In this document: one piece after another, positions 18,386-28,245 of the stretch
Numbering within the stretch: the first letter of the stretch is position 1
How the letters are laid out: every line of letters starts with the position of its first letter
NCBI GenBank assembly: GCA_029061495.1
Contig: JAIDRX010000031.1
Coordinates: forward strand, 1 to 37,359
Length of the DNA: 37,359 bases
From: Clostridia bacterium
GTDB lineage: Bacteria; Bacillota; Clostridia; Christensenellales; Borkfalkiaceae
Reading direction: 5' to 3'
Made by a program: the position numbers and the translations under genes
Notes under the pieces: model-generated
What the model was told of the DNA's origin: nothing
The model's input: only the letters and a program-made list of their open reading frames with translations
Databases searched by the model: none

Positions 18386-19894
18386 ATGGATGACAACACC
18401 GAAAATTACGATGCCCCGATAGAGCGCAACGGCGAAACTAAAAGCGCCATAAGTGCGGACTTAATCCGCGGGCACATAAATACGATAATACTCCGCACCT
18501 TGTACGAACGCGACAAGTACGGCTATGAAATTATCGAGGAAATAGAAAGTAAAAGCCACGGTCAGTATACGCTTAAACAACCCACGCTTTACAGCGCGTT
18601 AAAAAGGCTTGAATCTCAAGGCTATATTACAGCCTATTGGAAGACGGACGAGGTATCACTCGGCGGCAGAAGAAAGTATTATACGCTTACTGACAGCGGC
18701 AGAGAAATTACCGAAAAAAATCAGGCCGAATGGGAATATTCGAGAACGGTTATAGACAACCTCATATCCGACCGTTCGTTTGATTTTTCTCAGCCCGCCC
18801 CTTCCGCTATCGACTTTAAAATTCTTAAAAAGTCAACCTCGCGCGTGCCCGTTTTAAAAGACGACGATTATGACGAGGACGAAGAAGATTTTGTAAGCGA
18901 GGAAAGACAGCTTCCTAAGGTTGAAATAAAACCCGAAACAGCTACGTTTACCGAGCAAAGCGTTTACTATGAACAGCTTGTCGCTCCTACCCGTTCAGTT
19001 GAACCTGCACCTGCTCCCGCTCCCGAGCCTGAACCCGAGGTTACAGAACCTGTTACCGTTCAAGAGCCTGTAAAGCAGGAAGAAGTCAAAGGCGAAGAAC
19101 CTTTCGTTCCCTACTCTTCACAGCAGGAAGAACCCGAACCTATGGACGAGGAGCAGCGCAGAATCGTTCACGAAAATTATTTGAAATTAATATCGGAGCC
19201 TGCTCCCAAACCTCAGGTTGTTCACGAAGTTGAGCCCGTTCCCGTTGCGGACGAAATCGACACTGATAAGCTTATATATAACAATAAGCCCGAAACGGAA
19301 AGAGATTACCGCAACCTCATAAATAATCTTTTTGTAAAGACGGTTAAAACAAAGCCTCATCACGAACCCGTTCAACCCGTAGAAAAAAAGACGGCTACCT
19401 CTACCGTTAAGCTTGACGATATGAGTACCAAAGCCGAAAACGACGGACTGAAAATAAATTCGTCCGACTATACAATAACCGGTTCACGTAGAAAGAGCTA
19501 TAACAGAGGCAGTTCGATGTTTAAAAGCTCGCTGATAATTTCTGTAATATTCTTACTTGAATTTACCATGTGCCTGCTTTTCAGAAAAGAACTCGGCGTA
19601 GGGCTTACATATCCCTTCGTTATCCTTGCTATTGGTGCGGCTCAGCTTTTGATATTCGGCGTTCTGTGCTATACGGATCTCGGCAAAAATTCAAGAAAGC
19701 CTGCATCTAACTTATACATTTCGGCGTGCATTGTAGTAACGATTATACTTATATTTATAATCTTTATTGTATCTATTTTACTTCACGTAAACTTTGCATC
19801 TGCAGGCGACATAATGGCAAAAATTATCATACCCTGCTTTGTAGCACTTAATATCCCCGCATTTGCGGTTTGCTTCTATCTTTTCAGTAAATAA
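18386..19894 (+). CDS. PadR-family transcriptional regulator with Pro/Glu-rich linker and C-terminal membrane domain
   Basis: PadR HTH: IRGHINTIILRTLYERDKYGYEIIEEIESKSHGQYTLKQPTLYSALKRLESQGYITAYW...GGRRKYYTLTDSGRE. Linker VEPAPAPAPEPEPEVTEPVTVQEP. About four hydrophobic helices in the last ~125 aa. Confidence 0.88.
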   Translation: MDDNTENYDAPIERNGETKSAISADLIRGHINTIILRTLYERDKYGYEIIEEIESKSHGQYTLKQPTLYSALKRLESQGYITAYWKTDEVSLGGRRKYYTLTDSGREITEKNQAEWEYSRTVIDNLISDRSFDFSQPAPSAIDFKILKKSTSRVPVLKDDDYDEDEEDFVSEERQLPKVEIKPETATFTEQSVYYEQLVAPTRSVEPAPAPAPEPEPEVTEPVTVQEPVKQEEVKGEEPFVPYSSQQEEPEPMDEEQRRIVHENYLKLISEPAPKPQVVHEVEPVPVADEIDTDKLIYNNKPETERDYRNLINNLFVKTVKTKPHHEPVQPVEKKTATSTVKLDDMSTKAENDGLKINSSDYTITGSRRKSYNRGSSMFKSSLIISVIFLLEFTMCLLFRKELGVGLTYPFVILAIGAAQLLIFGVLCYTDLGKNSRKPASNLYISACIVVTIILIFIIFIVSILLHVNFASAGDIMAKIIIPCFVALNIPAFAVCFYLFSK

Positions 19895-19899
19895 GCAAA

Positions 19900-20364
19900 A
19901 TGAAAATTTTAATCGTAGTTAAATCAAAACACAACGACAATACTTTAAAGATTGCGGAAGCAATGTCCGAGGTTGCACCCGTAACCCTTACCGAGCTTGA
20001 AAATGTAAGTAACTACAAGCTAAGCGAATACGATATAGTCGGCTTCGGCAGTGGTATTTATTTCGGCAAACACGATAAAGAATTGTTAAAATTCGTTAAA
20101 AGCGTTTGTGATAAAAAAGCTTACAGCTTTGTATTCTCCACAAGCGGCTCTAAGAACTTTGAAAAGAACAACCGCACGCTTGTAAAGCTTTTAGAGAGCA
20201 AAAACAAAGTTGTGCTCGGTTCTTTCGGGTGCACAGGGCATGATAAATTCTTTATCTTTGCTCTCGGCGGCGGACTTAATAAGGGCCACCCTAATATGGA
20301 CGATTTTGATGCCGCACAAAGCTTTATACTTGAAGTAATCGATAAGTACAACAAACTTAATTAA
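19900..20364 (+). CDS. Flavodoxin family protein
   Basis: MKILIVVKSKHNDNTLKIAEAM (FMN phosphate-loop-like start), DIVGFGSGIYFGKHDKELLKFV, FSTSGSKNFEKNNRTL; 154 aa. Confidence 0.82.
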   Translation: MKILIVVKSKHNDNTLKIAEAMSEVAPVTLTELENVSNYKLSEYDIVGFGSGIYFGKHDKELLKFVKSVCDKKAYSFVFSTSGSKNFEKNNRTLVKLLESKNKVVLGSFGCTGHDKFFIFALGGGLNKGHPNMDDFDAAQSFILEVIDKYNKLN

Positions 20365-20374
20365 TTGTATTAAA

Positions 20375-20403
20375 AATCCCCGCAGCCAACGGCTGCGGGG
20401 ATT
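20375..20403. terminator. Strong bidirectional terminator between flavodoxin and rny
   Basis: aatccccgcagcc-aac-ggctgcggggatt, 13-bp stem between convergent genes. Confidence 0.85.
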
Positions 20404-20414
20404 GTAATATTTAC

Positions 20415-22031
20415 TTATTTTGCAAATTCACTTGCTCTGAATTCCCTGATTACGTTTACTTTTATCTGTCCGGGATATTCAAGTTCTTTTTCAATTTTCT
20501 TTGCAATATCCTTAGCAAGGAACATCGTCTGCGCGTCGTCTATCTGCTCGGGCTTAACGATTACGCGCACCTCTCTGCCTGCCTGAATTGCATAGCACTT
20601 TTCAACACCGTTGAAGTCTCCTGCAATAGCTTCAAGCTTTTCAAGACGTTTAACGTAGTTCGTGCCAGTCTCGCGTCTTGCTCCGGGTCTTGCGCCGGAA
20701 ATTGCGTCCGCCGCGGCAACGAGAACAGCCTCGATAGTTTTAGGCTCACAGTCGCCATGATGCGCGGCTATTGCGTTAATAACATTGTTGCTTTCCCTGT
20801 ACTTCTTTGCAAGGTCGGCGCCTATCTGAATATGTGTACCTTCCTGCTCGTGGTCAACAGCCTTACCTATATCATGTAAGAGTCCCGCGCGCTTAGCAAG
20901 CGTTACGTCCGCACCGAGCTCGGAAGCCATAAGCCCTGCAAGCTGAGCAACTTCTATAGAGTGCTTGTACACGTTCTGACCATAGCTCGTTCTGTATTTC
21001 AGTCTACCCAAAAGCTTGATAATTTCGGGATGAAGTCCGAATATACCGACCTCGAACATTGCGCTTTCGCCCGCAGCCTTAATTTCGGCGTCCATTTCCT
21101 TTTTAACCTTTTCAACGGTTTCCTCTATCCTTGCGGGATGAATTCTACCGTCGGAAATAAGTTTTTCAAGCGAAAGTCTTGCAATCTCACGCCTTACCGG
21201 GTCAAAGCCCGACAAAATAACTACTTCGGGAGTATCGTCGATTATAAGCTCGATACCCGTTGCATTTTCGATAGCGCGGATATTTCTGCCCTCACGCCCA
21301 ATAAGTCTTGCCTTCATATCGTCGCTAGGCAACTGAACAACCGATACGGTAATTTCAGACGCATGGTCTGCGGCGCAACGCTGAATAGCAAGGGAAATAA
21401 TCTTTTTCGCTTCCTGGCTTGCTTCTTCTTTTGCGGTCTGCTCGATATTTCTGACCTGAAGTGCAACGTCATGACGCGTTTCTTCCAAAATTTCGTTTGA
21501 AAGCGCCTGTTTAGCCTCCTCTTTGGTAAGCTGCGCAACTTTTTCAAGTTCGCTTACCATCAATTCGTGCTGGTGGTTTATCTTTTCCTGAGTTTTTTCT
21601 ATTTCTTTTTCTTTGTTTACAAGCTCGCGCTTTTGCTGTTCCAAAGACTCGTTCTTTTTATTGAGCGCGTCTTCTTTTTTATCGAGCGAATCTTCCTTCT
21701 GCAAAAGTCTCTGTTCCTGTTTTTGCAGTTCGGATTTCTTCTCTCTGCTCTCTCTTTCGAATTCGTTTCTTAATTGCAGCTCCTGTTCCTTGGCCTCAAT
21801 TATTGCTTCTTTTTTTAACGCTTTGCATTTTTGCGACGCTTCTTCAAGCATTTTATCTTTCAGCGTTTTCAAATCACCCAGCTCTTTTTGCATCTGCATT
21901 TTTTTGATTAAAAAGCCGACGAAAAAACCTACGCCAAGTGCAATAACAAAGCAACCTACTGTAAGCCCGATAGTCAAGCCTACACTTACATTGCTTGCGA
22001 GAAACAGGGTGCTTAAAATGTTAGTGTTCAC
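20415..22031 (-). CDS. rny: Ribonuclease Y
   Basis: N-terminal TM and coiled coil; KH domain ([38 protein letters not shown]); HD domain ([12 protein letters not shown]); GTG start with AGGAGG SD. Confidence 0.97.
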   Translation of the reverse strand: MNTNILSTLFLASNVSVGLTIGLTVGCFVIALGVGFFVGFLIKKMQMQKELGDLKTLKDKMLEEASQKCKALKKEAIIEAKEQELQLRNEFERESREKKSELQKQEQRLLQKEDSLDKKEDALNKKNESLEQQKRELVNKEKEIEKTQEKINHQHELMVSELEKVAQLTKEEAKQALSNEILEETRHDVALQVRNIEQTAKEEASQEAKKIISLAIQRCAADHASEITVSVVQLPSDDMKARLIGREGRNIRAIENATGIELIIDDTPEVVILSGFDPVRREIARLSLEKLISDGRIHPARIEETVEKVKKEMDAEIKAAGESAMFEVGIFGLHPEIIKLLGRLKYRTSYGQNVYKHSIEVAQLAGLMASELGADVTLAKRAGLLHDIGKAVDHEQEGTHIQIGADLAKKYRESNNVINAIAAHHGDCEPKTIEAVLVAAADAISGARPGARRETGTNYVKRLEKLEAIAGDFNGVEKCYAIQAGREVRVIVKPEQIDDAQTMFLAKDIAKKIEKELEYPGQIKVNVIREFRASEFAK

Positions 22032-22165
22032 AGTAAGCCTCCTGACGTTAAATTTTAAATATATAACAAAACCTTTTAAGGTTAGTCTATATCCTTATAT
22101 ATTTTACACCTATATTTATTAAAAGTCAATTTAATAATTTAAATACTTTTCACAATATAAAAAAA

Positions 22166-22187
22166 AGCGGAAAAACCGCTCTTTTTT
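22166..22187 (-). terminator. Terminator downstream of nadE
   Basis: agcgg-aaaaa-ccgct; reverse strand reads AGCGG TTTTT CCGCTTTTTTTT. Confidence 0.7.
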
Positions 22188-22195
22188 GTAAATTA

Positions 22196-24124
22196 TTATT
22201 TGATTTTATTCAACCATTCGCTTACAATCGCGTCCGACGGCATACGCCAGTCGCCTCTGGGGGAAAGCGAAACAGCACCTACTTTAACCCCGTCCGGCAT
22301 ACACGAGCGTTTGAATTGCTGTGAGAAAAATCTTTTATAAAAATTAACGAGCCATTTCTTTATCGTTACCTTATCGTAAACGCCGTCGAATGCAGTTTCG
22401 GCAATATACTGAACCTTATCTGGCGCAAATCCCCAACGTATAGCATAATACAAAAAGAAGTCGTGCAGAATATAAGGCCCTACTATATCTTCCGTTTTTT
22501 GAGTTATTTCTCCGTTCTTTGCAGGAGGAAGCAGTTCGGGGCTGATTTCCGTTGACAAAATACTTTTAAGCACTTTGCCGCACTCGCCGCCGAGCCTTTC
22601 CGCCTCGTAATTTACGATATGTTTAACAAGCGTTTTTGGAACGGACGAGTTAACCGCATACATTGACATATGGTCGCCGTTATATGTCGCCCATCCGAGC
22701 GCAAGTTCGCTTAAATCGCCCGTACCGAGAACGAGTCCGCCCATATCGTTTGCAATATCCATGAGAATAAGCGTTCTCATTCTCGCCTGCGCGTTTTCGT
22801 ACGTTACGTTGCGGTTATCCTTATCGTGTCCGATATCCGAAAAATGCTTTAGAACGCTGTCAGAAATAGGCACGACTTTACCAGTTACGCCGAGAGAATC
22901 GATAAGCTTTAAAGAATTACCCTTAGTCTTATCCGTAGTGCCGAAGCCAGGCATTGTTACGGCGATTATATTCTTTCTGTCCTTTTTAAGATTATCAAAC
23001 GTTCTGCATGCAATAAGCAATGCCAAAGTAGAATCAAGTCCGCCTGAAATGCCAATAACGACAGTTTTGCAATTCGTATGCTTTAACCGCTTTTCCAACC
23101 CCTTTGCAAGAATGGATAAAATAAGCTCAGTTCTTTCCGAAAGCTTATTTCCGTCCTCGGGAACAAACGGAGTTTTTGAGAATTTGCGGGTTAGGGCTAA
23201 TTCTTTTGTAGATGTTTTAAAAAGTATATGAGTATAAGCGCTCTCTGAATTTTTAACGGTTATGTTTTCAGTATAATATCCGCTTGATATCCTACGTCTT
23301 TCAGCCGTAAGCATTTCAATATCAATATCACCGTACAATAGCCCGTTTTCAAAAAGCTTGCTTTGGGCAAGTATTAAGCCGTTTTCGGCAATGATATTAT
23401 GTCCCGCAAAAACCATATCGGTAGTGCTTTCGCCGTCGCCTGCGTCGCAGTAAACGTAACCGCAAACAAGCTTACCCGACTGCATTTTTACGAGATTTTT
23501 TCTGTACTCTGCTTTACCTACAGTTTCGTCGCTACAAGAGAGATTTACTATTATATTAGCGCCAGCCTGTGCTTGCTCAATCGAAGGCGCTTGCGGTGCC
23601 CATAAGTCCTCGCAAATTTCAACCGCAACCGTGAAATCAGGGCAGTTTGAAGCTTTAAAAATTATGTTAGTACTGAGTTCAATTGAGCTGTATTCGCCGA
23701 AATTAACAACCGAACTAACCTTGGGCGCAGGGGTAAAGTGGCGCCTTTCGTAAAACTCGCCATAGTTAGGTAAATACGTTTTAGGCACAACGCCCAAAAT
23801 TTGCCCGTTGCAAATACCGACGGCACAGTTATACAGCTTTCCGTCGCACACTACAGGCGCTCCGACGAACACGAGGGTTTCTATCCCTTCCGTCGCTTTG
23901 CAAATTTTAACAAGGGCATTTTCAACGCTGTCCAACAGCGTTTTTTGATTGAACAAATCTCCGCAAGTATAGCCGCAGATACAAAGCTCTGGAAAGACGG
24001 TCAACTGACTGCCTTTTTTAGAACTCTCCTTTATAGCTTTTATTATTTGCTCGGTATTAAATTCAACGTCGGCAATCCTAATTTCTGGAGTTGCCGCGCA
24101 CACCCTGATATATCCGAATTGCAT
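22196..24124 (-). CDS. nadE: Glutamine-dependent NAD+ synthetase
   Basis: Nitrilase-type amidase N-terminus (FPELCICGYTCGDLF; VEICEDLWAP) and synthetase domain (VIGISGGLDSTLALLIACRTFD; LVLGTGDLSELALGWATYNGDHMSMYAVN). Confidence 0.96.
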   Translation of the reverse strand: MQFGYIRVCAATPEIRIADVEFNTEQIIKAIKESSKKGSQLTVFPELCICGYTCGDLFNQKTLLDSVENALVKICKATEGIETLVFVGAPVVCDGKLYNCAVGICNGQILGVVPKTYLPNYGEFYERRHFTPAPKVSSVVNFGEYSSIELSTNIIFKASNCPDFTVAVEICEDLWAPQAPSIEQAQAGANIIVNLSCSDETVGKAEYRKNLVKMQSGKLVCGYVYCDAGDGESTTDMVFAGHNIIAENGLILAQSKLFENGLLYGDIDIEMLTAERRRISSGYYTENITVKNSESAYTHILFKTSTKELALTRKFSKTPFVPEDGNKLSERTELILSILAKGLEKRLKHTNCKTVVIGISGGLDSTLALLIACRTFDNLKKDRKNIIAVTMPGFGTTDKTKGNSLKLIDSLGVTGKVVPISDSVLKHFSDIGHDKDNRNVTYENAQARMRTLILMDIANDMGGLVLGTGDLSELALGWATYNGDHMSMYAVNSSVPKTLVKHIVNYEAERLGGECGKVLKSILSTEISPELLPPAKNGEITQKTEDIVGPYILHDFFLYYAIRWGFAPDKVQYIAETAFDGVYDKVTIKKWLVNFYKRFFSQQFKRSCMPDGVKVGAVSLSPRGDWRMPSDAIVSEWLNKIK

Positions 24125-25132
24125 TTAGTCCTTCTTACTGAGCGAGGCTTTGTGCGCCTCTCTGATTTTTGAATCAATCTCCGCTTTAACTTCGGGATGT
24201 TCTTTTAAATATTCCCTCATTTTTTCACGGCCCTGAGCAAGATTTTCTTCGTTATAATAAATGAACGCACCGCTCTTTGTAAGTATTCCATATTCTATTC
24301 CAAGGTCGATAAGGCAACCTTCCTGCGAAATTCCTTCGCCGTAAATGATATCAAATTCTGCAACCTTGAAAGGAGGCGCAACCTTGTTTTTAACAACCTT
24401 GCACTTCGTTCTATTACCTATTATATCACCGTCGTTTTTAAGCGCGTCGGCTTTTCTTATATCAAGCCTTACGGTAGCAAAATACTTCAATGCTTTACCG
24501 CCGGGAGTCGTCTCGGGATTACCGAACATAACACCGACCTTTTCGCGAAGCTGGTTAATAAATATTACGCAGGTTTTTGACCTGTTAGTTATTGCGGTAA
24601 GCTTTCTTAAAGCCTGCGACATAAGCCTTGCTAAAAGTCCAACGTGCGTATCGCCCATATCACCCTCTATTTCAGCCTTAGGGGTAAGAGCTGCAACCGA
24701 GTCGACTACAATTACGTCAACCGCGCTCGAACGGACAAGCGACTCGCATATATCAAGCGCCTGTTCGCCAGTGTCGGGCTGTGAAAGATAAAGCTCGTTT
24801 GTATCAACGCCGAGTGCGTGTGCATACTGCGCGTCGAGCGCATGCTCTGCATCTATAAACGCTGCAACTCCGCCAGCCTTCTGCGTTTCCGCAATTATAT
24901 GCAGGGCAACCGTAGTTTTACCTGACGATTCGGGTCCGTATATCTCCAATATTCTGCCGCGGGGTACACCTCCCACGCCGAGAGCAAGGTCAAGCGAAAG
25001 GCAACCCGTAGGGATAATCTCAAGGTCGGTATTTACCTTATAGTCGCCCAACTTCATAATAGCGCCTTTGCCGTACTGCTTTTCAATCATTGCAACGGTT
25101 GAGTTCAGTGCTTTTAATTTTTCTTCGTTCAT
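24125..25132 (-). CDS. recA: Recombinase RecA
   Basis: [85 protein letters not shown]. Confidence 0.99.
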   Translation of the reverse strand: MNEEKLKALNSTVAMIEKQYGKGAIMKLGDYKVNTDLEIIPTGCLSLDLALGVGGVPRGRILEIYGPESSGKTTVALHIIAETQKAGGVAAFIDAEHALDAQYAHALGVDTNELYLSQPDTGEQALDICESLVRSSAVDVIVVDSVAALTPKAEIEGDMGDTHVGLLARLMSQALRKLTAITNRSKTCVIFINQLREKVGVMFGNPETTPGGKALKYFATVRLDIRKADALKNDGDIIGNRTKCKVVKNKVAPPFKVAEFDIIYGEGISQEGCLIDLGIEYGILTKSGAFIYYNEENLAQGREKMREYLKEHPEVKAEIDSKIREAHKASLSKKD

Positions 25133-25146
25133 ATTTATCTCCTGAA

Positions 25147-26262
25147 TTATTTTAACGTTTTAAATGCAAGAAACAGCGCTAAGTTTATCGCCGTCTGCGT
25201 TATTGTGTTTCTGTCGCCCTTTAAGTTGTACTTATATACGGAAATATGCTCATGCGTTCCCACGGCGATATATATGAGCCCCACGGGTTTTTGCGTATTG
25301 TCCGACTTCGGACCCGCTATGCCCGTCGTAGCGATACTTATATCGCAGTTTCCGCTTTCCATAAGCCCTTCAGCCATTTCCGAAGCGGTCTGCTGAGAAA
25401 CCGCGCCGTACTGCTTCAAAGTCATATCCTTTACGCCTAGCCGCCTATGCTTTGACCCGTTTGAATACGTGTTCAGCCCTTCGTAAAAAACTTCGCTGAT
25501 TCCGGGAACGTCCACAAGCCGCTTACATATTCCGCCACCCGTGAACGACTCAGCAACGCTTATTTTCATTCTTCTCAGCTTTAAAATCTGGAACAGTCTT
25601 TCTGCAAGCGGAACGTTTTCAAGCGCGTAAACGTACTCGTCAAGCGAACTTAAAAGCGCCCTGTAAATTTTATCGAAAACACTCTTTTGAATATTTTCGG
25701 AATATGCAATTTCAATTGTGCAGTCGCTGAAACTTTCGATTATGTTAAAGTCGATTAATCTTTTTAAATCTTCCTGTCCTTCGATATTCAAGGCGCTGTC
25801 TATAGAATTTTTAATTACGTCGGCAGGAGCGCCTACCGTACGGATATACGCCTTTTCACGTTTGTTTCCGTACTTGTTATCAAGTATATTTTTTACGTCG
25901 TCTATGCGCAGTCTGCACTCTTTGTCCGTAAAAACAAACACGCTGTCATTGCCGTTTTTTAAAATTCCAAGCTCGTTGAATTCGGCAAGATATAAAGAGC
26001 TTATAAATCTTTTTAAAGTTTTCTGCATTTCCGACGGACACAAAAGTACTAAATTTTCATAGTGCCTTTTTCCGTCTTTAAGCGCGCGTACAATTTCGTC
26101 AGAATTGTTGTACGAAATATACGAAATTTTATCAAAGTAATATCCGCATTCGGAAAATGATAAAATCAAAGAATTAGCTTCGTCGAATACGTTGACTTTC
26201 CTGTTCCTGAATACGAGAAGGCAATTCTTTCCGATTCTGAAATCAGTTTTCGCTGTTTCCAT
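25147..26262 (-). CDS. cinA: CinA-like protein: C-terminal nicotinamide-nucleotide amidohydrolase (PncC) domain with a divergent N-terminal region
   Basis: C-half: [48 protein letters not shown]...[15 protein letters not shown]...IATTGIAGP...[10 protein letters not shown]. Located between pgsA and recA as in other Firmicutes. Confidence 0.88.
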   Translation of the reverse strand: METAKTDFRIGKNCLLVFRNRKVNVFDEANSLILSFSECGYYFDKISYISYNNSDEIVRALKDGKRHYENLVLLCPSEMQKTLKRFISSLYLAEFNELGILKNGNDSVFVFTDKECRLRIDDVKNILDNKYGNKREKAYIRTVGAPADVIKNSIDSALNIEGQEDLKRLIDFNIIESFSDCTIEIAYSENIQKSVFDKIYRALLSSLDEYVYALENVPLAERLFQILKLRRMKISVAESFTGGGICKRLVDVPGISEVFYEGLNTYSNGSKHRRLGVKDMTLKQYGAVSQQTASEMAEGLMESGNCDISIATTGIAGPKSDNTQKPVGLIYIAVGTHEHISVYKYNLKGDRNTITQTAINLALFLAFKTLK

Positions 26263-26914
26263 TATCTTTTAAAACCTGCAAATTTTTAACGATATATATT
26301 ATACCTGAAATTATGGTAAGTAAAACAGCGATAACGAATACGGCGATACCTATATAGTTAATTACTTTGCCTATAATATGGTCTGTGAGCTCAACGACTC
26401 CTTCGCCTATTAAAAATATACCGATAGCGATATCCTGCGCAAAGGTTTTGTATTTGCCCAGTTTATCCGCCGCAATAACAATGCCGGAATTAGCCGCGAC
26501 CATTCTTAAACCGCTGACTATAATCTCCCTTGCAAGAATAATTGCAACGCTGCACCCTGCGACTATCATAGCCCAGTTGTCGAGGTTCGCGCAGAAAATC
26601 TCCGGTTTAGTCAAAAGAACCACAAAGCCCGACAGAACCAGTACCTTGTCCGCAATGGGGTCAAGGAATTTGCCGAGGTTTGTAACTACGTTATATTTGC
26701 GCGCCAACATACCGTCGAACAAATCGGTAAAGCATGCAACCGCGAACACCGTCCACGCCACGAAATAATGCGCGGTAAAATGCAAATAGAAAAACAGAAC
26801 GAATACGGGAATCATTACGATTCTGCTTATCGTAAGTCTATTGGGCAAATTCATAGCGCCGTTTCCGCGTACTACCTTGTTCATTTTGGTGTTTTGCTTT
26901 TCTTCTTCATTCAT
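26243..26914 (-). CDS. pgsA: CDP-diacylglycerol--glycerol-3-phosphate 3-phosphatidyltransferase
   Basis: CDP-alcohol phosphotransferase motif TDLFDGMLARKYNVVTNLGKFLDPIADKVLV; NLPNRLTISRIVMIPVFV. Confidence 0.96.
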   Translation of the reverse strand: MNEEEKQNTKMNKVVRGNGAMNLPNRLTISRIVMIPVFVLFFYLHFTAHYFVAWTVFAVACFTDLFDGMLARKYNVVTNLGKFLDPIADKVLVLSGFVVLLTKPEIFCANLDNWAMIVAGCSVAIILAREIIVSGLRMVAANSGIVIAADKLGKYKTFAQDIAIGIFLIGEGVVELTDHIIGKVINYIGIAVFVIAVLLTIISGIIYIVKNLQVLKDNGNSEN

Positions 26915-28245
26915 AACGAATAGTCCTCCGTTTTGCCGTACAAATCGTAAATGTCGCTTTCGGTAATTACTACGTCGCAGTACTCACCCTGAGCGGCGCT
27001 GTGCGCGTTGAAATAAACTTTTCCGTCAATGTCGGGAGCGCTGAAATACGCTCTGCCGACAAAACAGTTTTTATCGTAATCGATACCGTCGCACAACACT
27101 TTTACGGTTTTGCCTATGTAACCTTTTAACTTTTCAGCCGAAACTTCTCTTTGAACCGCGTAAAGCTTTTTAACCCTGCGCTTTTTAATTGCGGCGGGAA
27201 CTTGTCCATTCAGCGAATATGCCGGTGTACCATGCTCTCTCGAATATGCGAAAAATCCGCAGTTATCGAGTTTTGCCTCGCGCAGGAAGCCGCAAAGCGC
27301 GTCGCATTCCTCCTCCGTTTCGGTGGGGAAGCCTGCAATAAAAGTTGAGCGAATTGCAATTTCCGGAATGTTTTCCCTAAGCTTATTTATCAAACTTAAA
27401 TAACGCTCTCTGCTCCCGGCCCTTCGCATCAGCTTTAAAATTCTGTCCTCGCTGTGCTGAAAAGGTATATCAAGATATTTTATTATCTTTTCATTATCCC
27501 TTATCTCCGCTATCAGCTCGTCGTCAAGCATATCGGGATAACAGTAAAGTAATCTTACACTATTAATGTTGACAAGAGCTGTCAACTTTTGTAAAATTTC
27601 TTTTAATTTTTTTTTGCCGTATAAATCAATACCGTAGCGCGTAATATCCTGCGCAACTATTATAAGCTCGGCAACGTCGCTAAGTGAGGAAGCTTCCTCT
27701 AAAAGCTTTTCCATAGGGAAACTTTCGTACTTTCCACGTATATCTGGTATAAGACAGTACGCACAGTGGTTACTGCACCCCTCGGCAATTTTCAAATACG
27801 CATAATGCTGGGGCGTGGTTATAAGCCTGTCCGACAAAAAACAACAGTTGCCGCGGCCTACGAAGTTAACTCTGTCGCCCTCGTAAGATTTTTCAAGTGC
27901 TTCGAAAATTTTGTCGTAGTCGCGCGTTCCTAAAAAAACGTCCGCCTCGTCAAGAGAATCAAAAGTTTCGCCTATAAACTTCTGAGGTAAACAACCTGTT
28001 ACTACAAGCTTTTCAAGATTTCCGCTTTTGTAAGCCGCACAGTCTAAAATCGTTTCAATCGCTTCCTTGCGCGATTCGTTTAAAAACGCGCAAGTGTTGA
28101 CGATTAAAATTTGTGCTTCCTCAATACTGTCGGTTATATGACAGCCTTTCTCCTTAATTATTGCCAAAAGTTTTTCGGAATCTACCCTGTTTTTATCGCA
28201 ACCGAGAGAAATTAATCCGAATTTCTTTTGCGTAAAATTAATCAT
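26911..28245 (-). CDS. rimO: Ribosomal protein S12 methylthiotransferase RimO
   Basis: LGCDKNRVDSEKLL, IVNTCAFLNESRKEAIETIL, AEGCSNHCAYCLIPDIRGKYESFPME; C-terminal TRAM domain. Confidence 0.96.
   Translation of the reverse strand: MINFTQKKFGLISLGCDKNRVDSEKLLAIIKEKGCHITDSIEEAQILIVNTCAFLNESRKEAIETILDCAAYKSGNLEKLVVTGCLPQKFIGETFDSLDEADVFLGTRDYDKIFEALEKSYEGDRVNFVGRGNCCFLSDRLITTPQHYAYLKIAEGCSNHCAYCLIPDIRGKYESFPMEKLLEEASSLSDVAELIIVAQDITRYGIDLYGKKKLKEILQKLTALVNINSVRLLYCYPDMLDDELIAEIRDNEKIIKYLDIPFQHSEDRILKLMRRAGSRERYLSLINKLRENIPEIAIRSTFIAGFPTETEEECDALCGFLREAKLDNCGFFAYSREHGTPAYSLNGQVPAAIKKRRVKKLYAVQREVSAEKLKGYIGKTVKVLCDGIDYDKNCFVGRAYFSAPDIDGKVYFNAHSAAQGEYCDVVITESDIYDLYGKTEDYSL

Noticed and set aside
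22070-22083. AACCTT-tt-AAGGTT inverted repeat in the rny 5' region
   Set aside because: Short, 2-nt centre, AT-rich. Could be chance; no supporting evidence.
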